A stretch of 60,704 bases of DNA. It comes from Parvibaculum sp049651025. Its GTDB lineage: Bacteria; Pseudomonadota; Alphaproteobacteria; Parvibaculales; Parvibaculaceae. Both the position numbers and the translations under genes were made by a program. Below are positions 53,453-60,704 of this stretch, one piece after another. Location: positions 1 to 60,704 of the forward strand of contig NZ_JBASBH010000028.1 of the NCBI RefSeq assembly GCF_049651025.1. The letters run 5' to 3'. A model generated the notes under the pieces. That model was given only the letters and a program-made list of their open reading frames with translations. It was not told the origin of the DNA and ran no database searches. Each line of letters begins with the position of its first letter. Within the stretch, counting starts at the first letter, position 1.

Positions 53453-56400
53453 TTAGAAGCGCATCGCCCATGTGCCCATCAAGGCATGGCCTTCGACGCC
53501 GCCGACGCGTCCCTCATAACTGACATCGAGCGATGAAACCTCGTTGATATCAAGCCCCGCACCGGCGACGATCGCATTGCCTTTGATCGGTGCGCCGGAA
53601 ACGGTGAAGTCGGCTCCGTTCGCAAAACGGTAGGAAGCGACCGGCGCGTCCGCGAAGATATGACGCCAGCCGAGCTTTCCTCTCGCCGCCAACCTGGTGT
53701 CGCCCATGCGGAATTTTCGTTCCGCTTCAAGGCCCAGAGTGGTGAAGACGGCGTCGAGATGATTGTCGGCGCTGGAGAGCGCAGCCGCTCCGCCGGTTTC
53801 GGTGAAGCCGTCAGTATCGTTGCGCACATAGGCAAGACTTGCATAGGGCGAGAGGGACACTGTCTCAACATTGAAACGCTGCGACAGCTTGCCGAATACC
53901 TGTACCGTACCCGACTTATAATCGGCCGAGACCTTGTCGGTGAAGCCCAGGAACGCGATGTGGCGCTCGGAGCTGATGTCGTGGCGCGTGTAGCTTGCGC
54001 CCAGCGAGAGCCTTGTGTCGCCCCACTTTCGTCCGCCATAGGCACCAAGGCCGTAATCGGTGCTGTCGGCGGAAGAACTTAAAGCCGACACATCGCTGCG
54101 GCTCCGGCCGAGATGGAGCATGAGACCGAGGCGCCAGTCGCCAAAGGCGTCGTCGAAGCCGCCCGCGAAGCCGCCCGACTTTGAGTCAGAACCGGCGGTG
54201 CTGCTTGCACCGACGCTGCTCTGCCTGCCATAGACCTGACCCCAGAATTTTGCGCTCTGTCCTGGCGTCGAAGGAACAAATCCCGCATCGAGTGACGCGA
54301 CGCGAGCGTTACCACCCATCGGCACATCGAGGGAGGCATCCATGCGGTCGATCAGCATGTCCGCGAGGGGGCTGGCGTTTTCCACATTGGTGCTTTCGAC
54401 CGAGTTGTGGGCCTCGCCCGAAAGCGCGTCGAAGGCTTGCGCCGCCTGATCGGAGTTCAGCCAGAGAACGGCGTCATAAAGCTCGTTGCCATTGCCAAGC
54501 GCCTGCACGGCGGTTCCCGCAGTATTCTGATTGGCGGTCGTGCCGATGGAGCCGAAGCCGACATCGTTACGCAACAGTGTGAGCTCGACGGCATTGGTCG
54601 CATAGCTCAGCCGCGGCGCCAGAAAGGCCAGATCGGTCGTGACCGACTGGAATTCGCCGACGATGTTTCCGGCGGTGAGGATGGTGAAGATCGTGCTCTC
54701 ATTGTAGGGCGTGCCCGTCGCTGCGGCGACGCGGACGCTGCCGCCCAGCTCCGCAGTGCCGGTCACGGCGATCAGATCGCTATTGCCGGCTGCATTTACG
54801 TCGAGCGCGTAAATCGATTGCGGTCCGAAGGTGGCATTGGCGGCCGAGAACGTTTGCGCCGCGCCGTTGCCGCGCATGTCGATCATGCCGCTGTTGTTCA
54901 ATGTCGTGATGCCCGCCAGCGAGCCAGTTACATTGAGGACGCCGCTATTATCGAAATCGCCGTTGATCCGGTTCTCGGCGTTGACCGTGCCGGCATTGGT
55001 GAAGGCGCCGGCCCAGATGCCTTTGTTGCTGATGATGCCGTCATTTGCCAATACGTCGCCGGTCCAGGTTCCGCCGGCCCGGTTTTCGATGGTGCCGTCA
55101 TTGCTGGCGACATTGCCGGTCCATGTTGCGCCGCTCCGGTTGCTGACGGTGCCTGCATTGGTGGTGACATCGCCGGTCCATGCGCCGCTGAGATTGAGGA
55201 CCCTGCCGGTATTGGCGGCCACATCACCCTTCCATACGAAGGAATTATAGATCGCGACGGCATTACCCTTGACGTCGCCTATCCAGGTCGCCTCATTGTC
55301 GATATTTGCGAGCTTGTTGCTGCCGCCGCCATTGGCGACCACGTCACCCGTCCAGGTGCTGCCGCTCTCGTTGAAGATCACATTGTTGTTGCCGAGAACG
55401 TCGCCGTTCCAGGCGGCTCCATTCTGATTGGAGATCTGATTGGTGGATGCCAACACGTCGCCGGTCCAGATGGCTTCGCTGCCGTTGTTGAAGAGGACGC
55501 CGGTATTTCCGGCGACATCGCCGGTCCAGCTCCCGCGGTTTGTGATCCCGCCGTTGTTGGTAACGTCGCCGATCCAGATCGACCCGGCGTCGTTATCGAC
55601 AGTGCCTTTATTGTCCAGTACGTCACCGGTCCAGGTTCCGGCGATATTGACGATGCCGCCATCATTCGTGACAATGTCGCCCGTCCAGGTGCCGCCCATG
55701 ATGAGGATGGCGCGGCTATTACTGAGAACATCACCTTCCCACGCGCCGCTGAACTGGTAGAGCCAGCCGTTATTGCTTTCGACGTCGCCCGTCCAGGTTG
55801 CGAAATTTTGGATGGTGCCTTCATCCATGGCAACCACGTTGCCGGTCCAGGTACTGTCGATCCGATTGTAGATGGTATCGGTATTACCGAGAACATCGCC
55901 GTTCCAGGCGGCGCCGTCCTGGTTGGAAATCCGGCCGCTGTTCGCAGCCACATCGCCTGTCCAGACGGCGTCTTCGCCTTCATTGCTGATCGAACCGCCG
56001 TTGGCCAAAACATCGCCGATCCAGCTGGCGCCATTCTGGTTGGAGATCTCACCCTGGTTTGTCTCCACATCGCCGGTCCAAACGGCATCGGTGCCGTCAT
56101 TGGTGATGGCGTCTTCGTTAGCCGAAACCTGGCCGATCCAGCTTCCGAAATTGTTGACGTTTCTATCATTACTGATGACATCGCCGGTCCACACGCCGGA
56201 AGCCTGGTTGCGGATGTTGCCGGTATTGCTGGCAATATCGGCATTGTATTCAAAGTAGTTTTCAACGGTGGCCGTATTTTTGAGCGCGTCGTTGACGATG
56301 CCATAATTTGTGAGTGTGCCGTTATTGGTGAGGTCGCCTGCGGCGTCGACCGTCAGCGTAGCGCCGGTCGCGATATATAGCGTCCCTTCCTCGCCGATTG

Positions 56401-57421
56401 ACACGGAACCGAATGAGGCGGTGTTTTTGCTCGTGCCTGTCCCGATCTCGAGCGTGCCATAATTGACCGCCAGCGTCCCGAGCGCGACTTCGCCGCCCAG
56501 CGTGAGGATTCCGTCTTCTTCTTTCGTGAGCGATCCCTCGCCGCTCATCGTTCCCATGAACGCCATTTCGATGAACGTTTTCATCGCCAGCGTTGCACCG
56601 CTGTCGATGCTGACCGTAGCGTCGTCGGGCAGCGCGTCGTTCACCACCTCAAGCGTGCCGGCTTCAATCGAGACAGTGCCGGTAAAATCGTTGGCGGCAT
56701 TGGTGAGCACGACGGTTGAATCGCCGGATTTGACGAGAGAGCCCGTGCCCGTCAGATGCGCGTCAACCGTTGCCGTATCGCTTGTCGGTGACAGCGCGAA
56801 AAGAACGGAGGCCTCAATCGAGCCGTTGGTCGAGGTTGCCGACGCATCGGTCAGATTATAGGTATCGGCAATCAACTCGCCACCCATGACGCCACCGGCA
56901 TGGTTGTAGGTCGACGCCGTCACGAAGGCGGTGTTTTCGCCCCCGGACTGGGTGTAGCTCGGTGTCGAAATATGCAGTCCGGAAACCGTACCGCCAGACT
57001 GGGTGATCGTGCCGTCATCGCCGACATTGACGCTTCCGTCGCCGACGAACAGACCCGACGTGACATTGAGCAGCGTGGTCACATTGAGGACGCCATCGGG
57101 ATTGATCTCCAGAAAGGCCCCGCTCACATTGAGCGTATCGATGGAATGTTCCGATTCAATCGAGCCATCTCCAGACGAAAAATTCGCCGTGTCCGAAGCC
57201 GTCGGAACCGCGTTTTCATCCCACTTCTCCGGATTGCTCCAATGACCCGTGACGCCACCCCAGTTGAATTCGTCGGCATCGGCGCGGTCTGCACCGAGCG
57301 TCAGGACAATCCCTGCCACCGTCGTCAGCAAGAATGTACGCAAACCGCGTGCCTTGAATTCAGGATGCGCAAAAACAGTGCGGCGGCTGAGGCCGCACGC
57401 CAATCGGCTGACGTCTGACAT
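53453..57421 (-). CDS. Large autotransporter (type V secretion) with W-x-G-D-V passenger repeats
   Basis: A 1322-residue outer-membrane autotransporter. An extended signal region ends near residue 49 (LLTTVAGIVLTLGADRADA). The passenger first shows beta-helix segments, including an autotransporter-associated repeat (GTVSIEAGTLEVVNDALPDDATVSI, about 245-330). From Trp411 to Trp803 it has 22 copies of a W-x-G-x-V motif with a mean period of 18.7 residues. The translocator barrel covers about residues 1050-1322, including KFWGQVYGRQSSVG and FAGGFDDAFGDWRLGLMLH, and ends in the aromatic C terminus MRF. The function is unknown; adhesion or surface assembly fits the family. A Fur-type box lies 56 bases upstream. 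Confidence 0.92.
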   Translation of the reverse strand: MSDVSRLACGLSRRTVFAHPEFKARGLRTFLLTTVAGIVLTLGADRADADEFNWGGVTGHWSNPEKWDENAVPTASDTANFSSGDGSIESEHSIDTLNVSGAFLEINPDGVLNVTTLLNVTSGLFVGDGSVNVGDDGTITQSGGTVSGLHISTPSYTQSGGENTAFVTASTYNHAGGVMGGELIADTYNLTDASATSTNGSIEASVLFALSPTSDTATVDAHLTGTGSLVKSGDSTVVLTNAANDFTGTVSIEAGTLEVVNDALPDDATVSIDSGATLAMKTFIEMAFMGTMSGEGSLTKEEDGILTLGGEVALGTLAVNYGTLEIGTGTSKNTASFGSVSIGEEGTLYIATGATLTVDAAGDLTNNGTLTNYGIVNDALKNTATVENYFEYNADIASNTGNIRNQASGVWTGDVISNDRNVNNFGSWIGQVSANEDAITNDGTDAVWTGDVETNQGEISNQNGASWIGDVLANGGSISNEGEDAVWTGDVAANSGRISNQDGAAWNGDVLGNTDTIYNRIDSTWTGNVVAMDEGTIQNFATWTGDVESNNGWLYQFSGAWEGDVLSNSRAILIMGGTWTGDIVTNDGGIVNIAGTWTGDVLDNKGTVDNDAGSIWIGDVTNNGGITNRGSWTGDVAGNTGVLFNNGSEAIWTGDVLASTNQISNQNGAAWNGDVLGNNNVIFNESGSTWTGDVVANGGGSNKLANIDNEATWIGDVKGNAVAIYNSFVWKGDVAANTGRVLNLSGAWTGDVTTNAGTVSNRSGATWTGNVASNDGTIENRAGGTWTGDVLANDGIISNKGIWAGAFTNAGTVNAENRINGDFDNSGVLNVTGSLAGITTLNNSGMIDMRGNGAAQTFSAANATFGPQSIYALDVNAAGNSDLIAVTGTAELGGSVRVAAATGTPYNESTIFTILTAGNIVGEFQSVTTDLAFLAPRLSYATNAVELTLLRNDVGFGSIGTTANQNTAGTAVQALGNGNELYDAVLWLNSDQAAQAFDALSGEAHNSVESTNVENASPLADMLIDRMDASLDVPMGGNARVASLDAGFVPSTPGQSAKFWGQVYGRQSSVGASSTAGSDSKSGGFAGGFDDAFGDWRLGLMLHLGRSRSDVSALSSSADSTDYGLGAYGGRKWGDTRLSLGASYTRHDISSERHIAFLGFTDKVSADYKSGTVQVFGKLSQRFNVETVSLSPYASLAYVRNDTDGFTETGGAAALSSADNHLDAVFTTLGLEAERKFRMGDTRLAARGKLGWRHIFADAPVASYRFANGADFTVSGAPIKGNAIVAGAGLDINEVSSLDVSYEGRVGGVEGHALMGTWAMRF
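54990..56210 (-). repeat. Coding tandem repeats (22 copies, about 56 bases each)
   Basis: The DNA encoding residues 411-803 of the autotransporter repeats with a period near 56 bases. Each unit encodes tryptophan, any residue, glycine, usually aspartate, valine, then about five residues to asparagine and a second N-containing turn (consensus like TWTGDVxxNxGxIxN). Units vary in sequence and slightly in length, so this is an old protein repeat and not a simple satellite. The pattern predicts one beta-helix coil per unit. Confidence 0.85.
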
Positions 57422-57814
57422 TTTGGAAATTCGTTCCGTTGGGCCGCGACACGCGACTTAATTTTTGCTGACAGGCAATAATGATTACCATTAGCAAGTA
57501 AATAGCCGCTTTTGGCAAGGTAAATAGCAAGGGTCCGTCATCCCATTGGTCCGCATCGGAGCAACAAGACAAAACGCGCAAGCATTCATATCCGCCTGTC
57601 CGGCATTCGGTTGTTTTCTGACAGCGATAAACAGGCATCTGTCGATGTGATGAGTGCGGTTTCTGCCTCAGTGGATGAGGCGCGCTTTGGAGGCTCATCC
57701 GACCCGATTTCAAAGTCGGCTTTTGGCGCATAGCCCCTCCCCCACTTCCATTGGACTCACTCCTCAAAAGACCCCAACATCCGCATCGTTCCATCACACG
57801 CGGATGCCGGTCGT
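57422..57814. other. Gene-free 393-base divergent region with Fur box and several hairpins
   Basis: The left end is the leader and promoter of the autotransporter, including the Fur-type site listed separately. The centre and right have imperfect hairpins: GCCTCA/TGAGGC at 57665-57681, GATGAG/CTCATC across 57675-57700 and CCGAC/GTCGG near 57700-57720. The first two are partly exclusive. The aldose-epimerase gene starts at 57815 without a strong ribosome site. No gene is seen here. Confidence 0.45.
57477..57495 (-). promoter_or_regulatory. Fur-type iron box upstream of the autotransporter
   Basis: On the minus strand the site reads GCTAATGGTAATCATTATT. It matches the classical 19-base Fur consensus GATAATGATAATCATTATC at 16 of 19 positions. 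The core halves TAATG and CATTA are perfect. It lies 56 bases before the autotransporter ATG, where a repressor would block transcription. Iron-repressed expression is therefore predicted. Confidence 0.7.
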
Positions 57815-58711
57815 ATGACACATCAACCGCCACGCATTCGTCTTGCTTGCGGCGATCTCCTTGCCGAGGTTGCGCCGAAGGTGGGGGGCAGTCTTGCGCG
57901 GTTTGAGGCGCGGGGGCTGGAGGTGATGCGCGGCGCGGTGGATGCGCGCTCGGGCGATGTGCTGGAGATGGCCTGCTATCCGCTCATTCCGTTTTCGGGG
58001 CGGATTGCGGAGGGGCGGTTTGTTTTTGAGGGGCGCGAGGTGAGGCTGGCGGCGGACCCGGTTTCGCACCCCCATGCGCTGCATGGGCTGGGGTGGCGGC
58101 GGGGCTGGGACGTGGCGGAAGTGTCTGCGACACATGCGGTGCTGGCGCTGACGCATGAGGGATCGACGGACGATGATGGCGTCTGGCCCTGGGCCTTTGC
58201 GGCGCGCGAGACGTTTACGCTCGACGAGGCGGCGCTGACCATTGCGCTTGAAATCGAGAACCGCGCGGAAGGCGCCATGCCCGCGGGCCTTGGGCTTCAT
58301 CCATTTTTCAGTGGGCGGACCATTGCGCGGCTGACGGGCGACCTGCCCTTCATCTGGGAATCGACGCTGGAGCGCATTCCGATCCGCATCGCGCAGGTGC
58401 AGGCGACACGAAAGTTCACGCGCGGACGGCGCGTCGCGCCGCTGACGCTCGATCATTGCTTTTCGGGAAGCGACGGGCCGCTCGACATTGAATGGGACGA
58501 CCAGCCGCTGAAACTGCGCATCGAAAGACGCGGCGCGGCGCATACCATCATCTATACGCCGCAGGAGCACGACTTTTTCTGCGTCGAACCGTCAAGCCAT
58601 GCGCCCGATGCCGTGAACCGGCGCGAGGGCGCGGAGATAACGGGACTGCGCGTGCTGAAGCCCGGCGAGACGATGCGGATGGAATGTCGGTTTGAAGTGC
58701 GCGAAGACTAG
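57815..58711 (+). CDS. Aldose 1-epimerase family protein (galactose mutarotase-like)
   Basis: A 298-residue protein of the galactose-mutarotase fold. Family landmarks are RFEARGLEVMRGA, YPLIPFSGRIAEGRFVFEGREVRLAADPVSHPHALHGLGWRRGWDV (substrate arginine and the HALHG histidine), TIALEIENRAEGAMPAGLGLHPFF (second histidine) and a late acidic FFCVEPSSHAPDAVNR (glutamate). These match the catalytic set of mutarotases. It interconverts the anomers of galactose or glucose. It may support the Leloir genes, although it lies 40 kb from them. Its stop overlaps the Cox11 stop on the palindrome CTAG. Confidence 0.9.
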   Translation: MTHQPPRIRLACGDLLAEVAPKVGGSLARFEARGLEVMRGAVDARSGDVLEMACYPLIPFSGRIAEGRFVFEGREVRLAADPVSHPHALHGLGWRRGWDVAEVSATHAVLALTHEGSTDDDGVWPWAFAARETFTLDEAALTIALEIENRAEGAMPAGLGLHPFFSGRTIARLTGDLPFIWESTLERIPIRIAQVQATRKFTRGRRVAPLTLDHCFSGSDGPLDIEWDDQPLKLRIERRGAAHTIIYTPQEHDFFCVEPSSHAPDAVNRREGAEITGLRVLKPGETMRMECRFEVRED

Positions 58712-59367
58712 TAGCGGCGGACTTCCGGCGGATCGAAGACGGCTTCCTTCGCGGTCTTCAAGGCTTCGATCTGCGCCTGCGAACCTTCGCTCAGGGAGCG
58801 CACACCCTCGGCGGAAACCTCCGGACCCTGACGGAAGAAGCTGTAGGAAAGCGTGATGGTGCGCACATTCTTTGCGTCGCCATCGACCAGCATTTCCGGG
58901 TCCACATAGAAGACGACCGGCATGCGCGCGGTCTCGCCCGGCGCGAGCTTCTCTTCGGTGAAGCAGAAGCACTGAACCTTGGTGAAATAATAGCCTGTCG
59001 CATCGGGCGTGACGTTGAAGGTCGCGCGCGCGACGATGGTTTCGGCCGAGAGGTTCTTCGCGATGAAGAAAACCGTGGTCGGCAGGCCGACATGGGTTTC
59101 GACTGAACGCTGCTCGGGCTTGAAATCCCAGTTGAGATCCGGCGAGACGTTGGTGTCGAAACGCACCGTGATGGCCGGGCCGACGCCGGGGCTGGTCTTG
59201 TCGGTTTCGAGCGACCGATTGACCGTCACCGCGCCGCCATAGCCGGTTGCGGCGCAGAACCACTCATAGAGCGTCGGCGAATAGGCCACAGCCGTCGTCA
59301 TGACGCCGATAAGGAACAGCGAGAAGGCGACGGAAGGCAGATATTTGGAGCGAAGCCAGGATTTCAT
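58708..59367 (-). CDS. ctaG: Cytochrome c oxidase assembly protein, CtaG/Cox11 type
   Basis: A 219-residue protein with one N-terminal membrane helix (YLPSVAFSLFLIGVMTTAVAYSPTLYEWFC) and a periplasmic immunoglobulin-like domain. The copper motif CFCF is in YYFTKVQCFCFTEEKLAPGE, and MPVVFYVDPEM follows, as in Cox11. It delivers copper to the CuB site of haem-copper oxidase subunit I. It is separated here from the oxidase genes it usually neighbours, sharing its 3' end with the aldose-epimerase gene. Aerobic respiration with an aa3-type oxidase is implied. Confidence 0.93.
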   Translation of the reverse strand: MKSWLRSKYLPSVAFSLFLIGVMTTAVAYSPTLYEWFCAATGYGGAVTVNRSLETDKTSPGVGPAITVRFDTNVSPDLNWDFKPEQRSVETHVGLPTTVFFIAKNLSAETIVARATFNVTPDATGYYFTKVQCFCFTEEKLAPGETARMPVVFYVDPEMLVDGDAKNVRTITLSYSFFRQGPEVSAEGVRSLSEGSQAQIEALKTAKEAVFDPPEVRRY

Positions 59368-59397
59368 GTGGCAAACCTAAGGCGCACGCCACGGCAA

Positions 59398-59460
59398 GGG
59401 CAACCCCCCATTGCGTGGCCTATTGCCACGGCGACCGCGCGGGTTTGCCCCTGTCCGTGC
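59398..59460 (+). other. Nested hairpin in the leader of the TonB receptor gene
   Basis: An outer stem GGGCAA/TTGCCC (59398-59403 with 59455-59460) continues through C/T mismatch into CCC/GGG. It encloses a perfect inner hairpin CGTGGC/GCCACG at 59414-59430 with a 5-base loop. The element lies 97 bases before the TonB-receptor ATG. It does not contain the conserved boxes of a cobalamin riboswitch. Its role is unknown; a leader structure or weak attenuator is possible. Confidence 0.4.
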
Positions 59461-59556
59461 GAGAGGGAAGAGGCTTGGGTTTCAGCGCTTTTCCCGGCAT
59501 GCTGCGTCGATAAAAGCCGGGAAAACACCGGCAGCTTGATCGGGACGGGGGACGCC

Positions 59557-60704
59557 ATGAGGAAAACCGCAAAAACAGGCTTTTCGGGCCTGGGACTGGC
59601 GCTGGCGACGGCGCTGCTGGCGAGCGGCGCGGCAAGCGCTGCAGACGGCGATGCCACGATGCTCGGCGAGCTGGTCGTCACCTCCACCGGCTTTGGCGAA
59701 CCCCGCGCGACGCATCCCGGCAATATCTCGAAGATCGATGCGACCGACATAGATTTTTCCAAAACCCAGCAGCCGGCCGAATTGCTGAACCGCGTGCCGG
59801 GCGTCGACATACAGCAGGGAAGCGGCGTCGAACATCTGACCGCGATCCGCTCGCCCGTGCTGACAGGCGGCGCGGGCGCGGGCTCCTTCCTCTATCTCGA
59901 AGACGGCGTGGCGATGCGCGCGGCAGGCTTTGGCAACGTCAACGAGTTGATGGATGCGATGACCGAAGAGGCGGGCGGCATCGAGGTGGTGCGCGGGCCG
60001 GGCAGCGCGCTTTACGGCTCGAACGCCGAACACGGCCTCATCAACGTGCTGAGCCGCGCGCCATCGCTCGAACCGGAAGGGAGCCTGACGGGCTGGTTCG
60101 GGCCGCATGGCGTGCGCAACCTCGACGGCACGGCGTCTGCGACGTTCAAGGGCGAAGGCGATACGAGCCACGGCATTCGCGGCAGCTTCGCGCTGAACGA
60201 GGATGGCGGCTTTCGCGCAAATTCAGGCTATGGCCAGCAGAAGGGCCAGTTCCGCTATGACTTCAACGCGCCGGAAACGCGCGTGCGCGCGACGCTGACC
60301 ACCGTCAATCTCAATCAGGAGACGGCGGGCTATGTGCTCGGCAAGGACGCTTACAAAGACCCGACGCGCTACAAGACCAATCCGAATCCTGAAGCCTATC
60401 GCGACGCCTGGGCGATCCGCTCGGCTGTGCGCGTGGAGCGCGACCTGAGCCCCAGCGAGACGATTGCGCTGACGCCTTACATGCGCACCAACGGCATGAA
60501 CTTCCTGATGCATTTCCAGACGGGAAAGCCGGTGGAGGAAAACGGCCACTGGTCGGGCGGCATGCTGACGAGCTACGAGAAACGCCTCGGCGGCGGGCAC
60601 AAGATCATCCTCGGTTTCGACAGCGAATATACGGACGGCTATCTGCGCGAGATACAGTCGGGCCCCTCGGTCGGCTCATATGTGACGGGCGCGCATTACA
60701 ACTA
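59557..60704 (+). CDS. TonB-dependent outer-membrane receptor, 3' end cut by window edge
   Basis: At least 382 residues are encoded before the window ends. The ATG at 59557 follows a GGGG tract. A signal peptide is clear (SGLGLALATALLASGAASAADG). The TonB-box-like segment ELVVTSTGFGEPR is followed by the plug domain: ISKIDATDIDFSKTQQPAELLNRVPGVDIQQGSG, then LYLEDGVAMRAAGFGNVN, then EVVRGPGSALYGSNAEHGLINVLSR. Barrel strands start near residue 185. Receptors of this kind import siderophores, vitamin B12 or other large ligands; the ligand is unknown. No Fur box was seen upstream. Confidence 0.93.
   Translation, partial: MRKTAKTGFSGLGLALATALLASGAASAADGDATMLGELVVTSTGFGEPRATHPGNISKIDATDIDFSKTQQPAELLNRVPGVDIQQGSGVEHLTAIRSPVLTGGAGAGSFLYLEDGVAMRAAGFGNVNELMDAMTEEAGGIEVVRGPGSALYGSNAEHGLINVLSRAPSLEPEGSLTGWFGPHGVRNLDGTASATFKGEGDTSHGIRGSFALNEDGGFRANSGYGQQKGQFRYDFNAPETRVRATLTTVNLNQETAGYVLGKDAYKDPTRYKTNPNPEAYRDAWAIRSAVRVERDLSPSETIALTPYMRTNGMNFLMHFQTGKPVEENGHWSGGMLTSYEKRLGGGHKIILGFDSEYTDGYLREIQSGPSVGSYVTGAHYN

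Noticed and set aside
54990..56210. Regularly spaced repeats that look like a CRISPR array at low resolution
   Set aside because: The repeats are in frame, vary in sequence, have no constant direct repeat with unique spacers and encode the autotransporter passenger.
54407..56380. Plus-strand open frame of 657 codons opposite the autotransporter
   Set aside because: It mirrors the repetitive passenger on the other strand, and the sense product has a signal peptide and a barrel.
59368..59556. Cobalamin riboswitch before the TonB receptor
   Set aside because: The conserved B12-box and the other core elements are not present; only simple stems are visible.

Overview
The window is about 60 kb of a GC-rich, aerobic Gram-negative chromosome, most probably an alphaproteobacterium. 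Supporting signs are the glutathione transferase, PotABCD-type transporter, Cox11 copper chaperone, type V autotransporter, TonB receptor and the Noe/Dpr-type arabinose module. I cannot fix the genus. No rRNA, tRNA, CRISPR array or insertion sequence was recognised. Both edges cut a gene: a glutathione transferase on the left and a TonB-dependent receptor on the right.

Layout. (1) 0-10 kb: a glutathione transferase, a LamG-like protein of unknown role, and a tight minus-strand operon of an aldehyde dehydrogenase plus the ATPase, binding protein and two permeases of a polyamine-type ABC transporter. A LysR regulator and a lipoprotein lytic transglycosylase follow. (2) 10-18.4 kb: galactoside use. 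A GH42 beta-galactosidase and a GH4 alpha-galactosidase are divergently transcribed. A minus-strand operon manC-hldE-galT-galK links galactose breakdown to nucleotide sugars. (3) 18.7-47 kb: a Wzx/Wzy-type exopolysaccharide locus. It encodes GalU, Ugd, a UDP-glucuronate-epimerase-like enzyme, two GDP-mannose-dehydratase-like enzymes, GDP-fucose synthase, a WcaJ-type initiating transferase, a Wzx flippase, four glycosyltransferases, an acetyltransferase, an FkbM methyltransferase, two Wzy/ligase-type membrane proteins, a Wzc co-polymerase/kinase, a Wza-type export lipoprotein, a beta-barrel protein and two unclassified proteins. Inside it, on the opposite strand, sits an unusual pair of P-loop kinase-like proteins; the first is fused to a nucleotidyltransferase-like domain. 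The enzyme set predicts an acidic, fucose-containing polymer started on undecaprenyl-phosphate.

(4) 47-52 kb: arabinose-5-phosphate isomerase (kdsD) converges on a three-gene operon encoding a HAD-UbiA fusion, a DprE1 homologue and a DprE2 homologue. Together these match the polyprenyl-phospho-arabinose pathway known from mycobacteria and from Azorhizobium Nod-factor arabinosylation. (5) 52-60.7 kb: a 62-residue protein, a VOC-fold protein, a 1322-residue autotransporter whose passenger carries 22 W-x-G-type repeats and whose promoter region holds a near-consensus Fur box, an aldose-1-epimerase-like protein, Cox11 and the start of a TonB receptor.

The most interesting points are the polyprenyl-arabinose module beside the exopolysaccharide genes, the kinase pair, and the predicted iron-regulated repeat autotransporter. 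All functions are inferred from sequence motifs and context read by eye; no database search was run.
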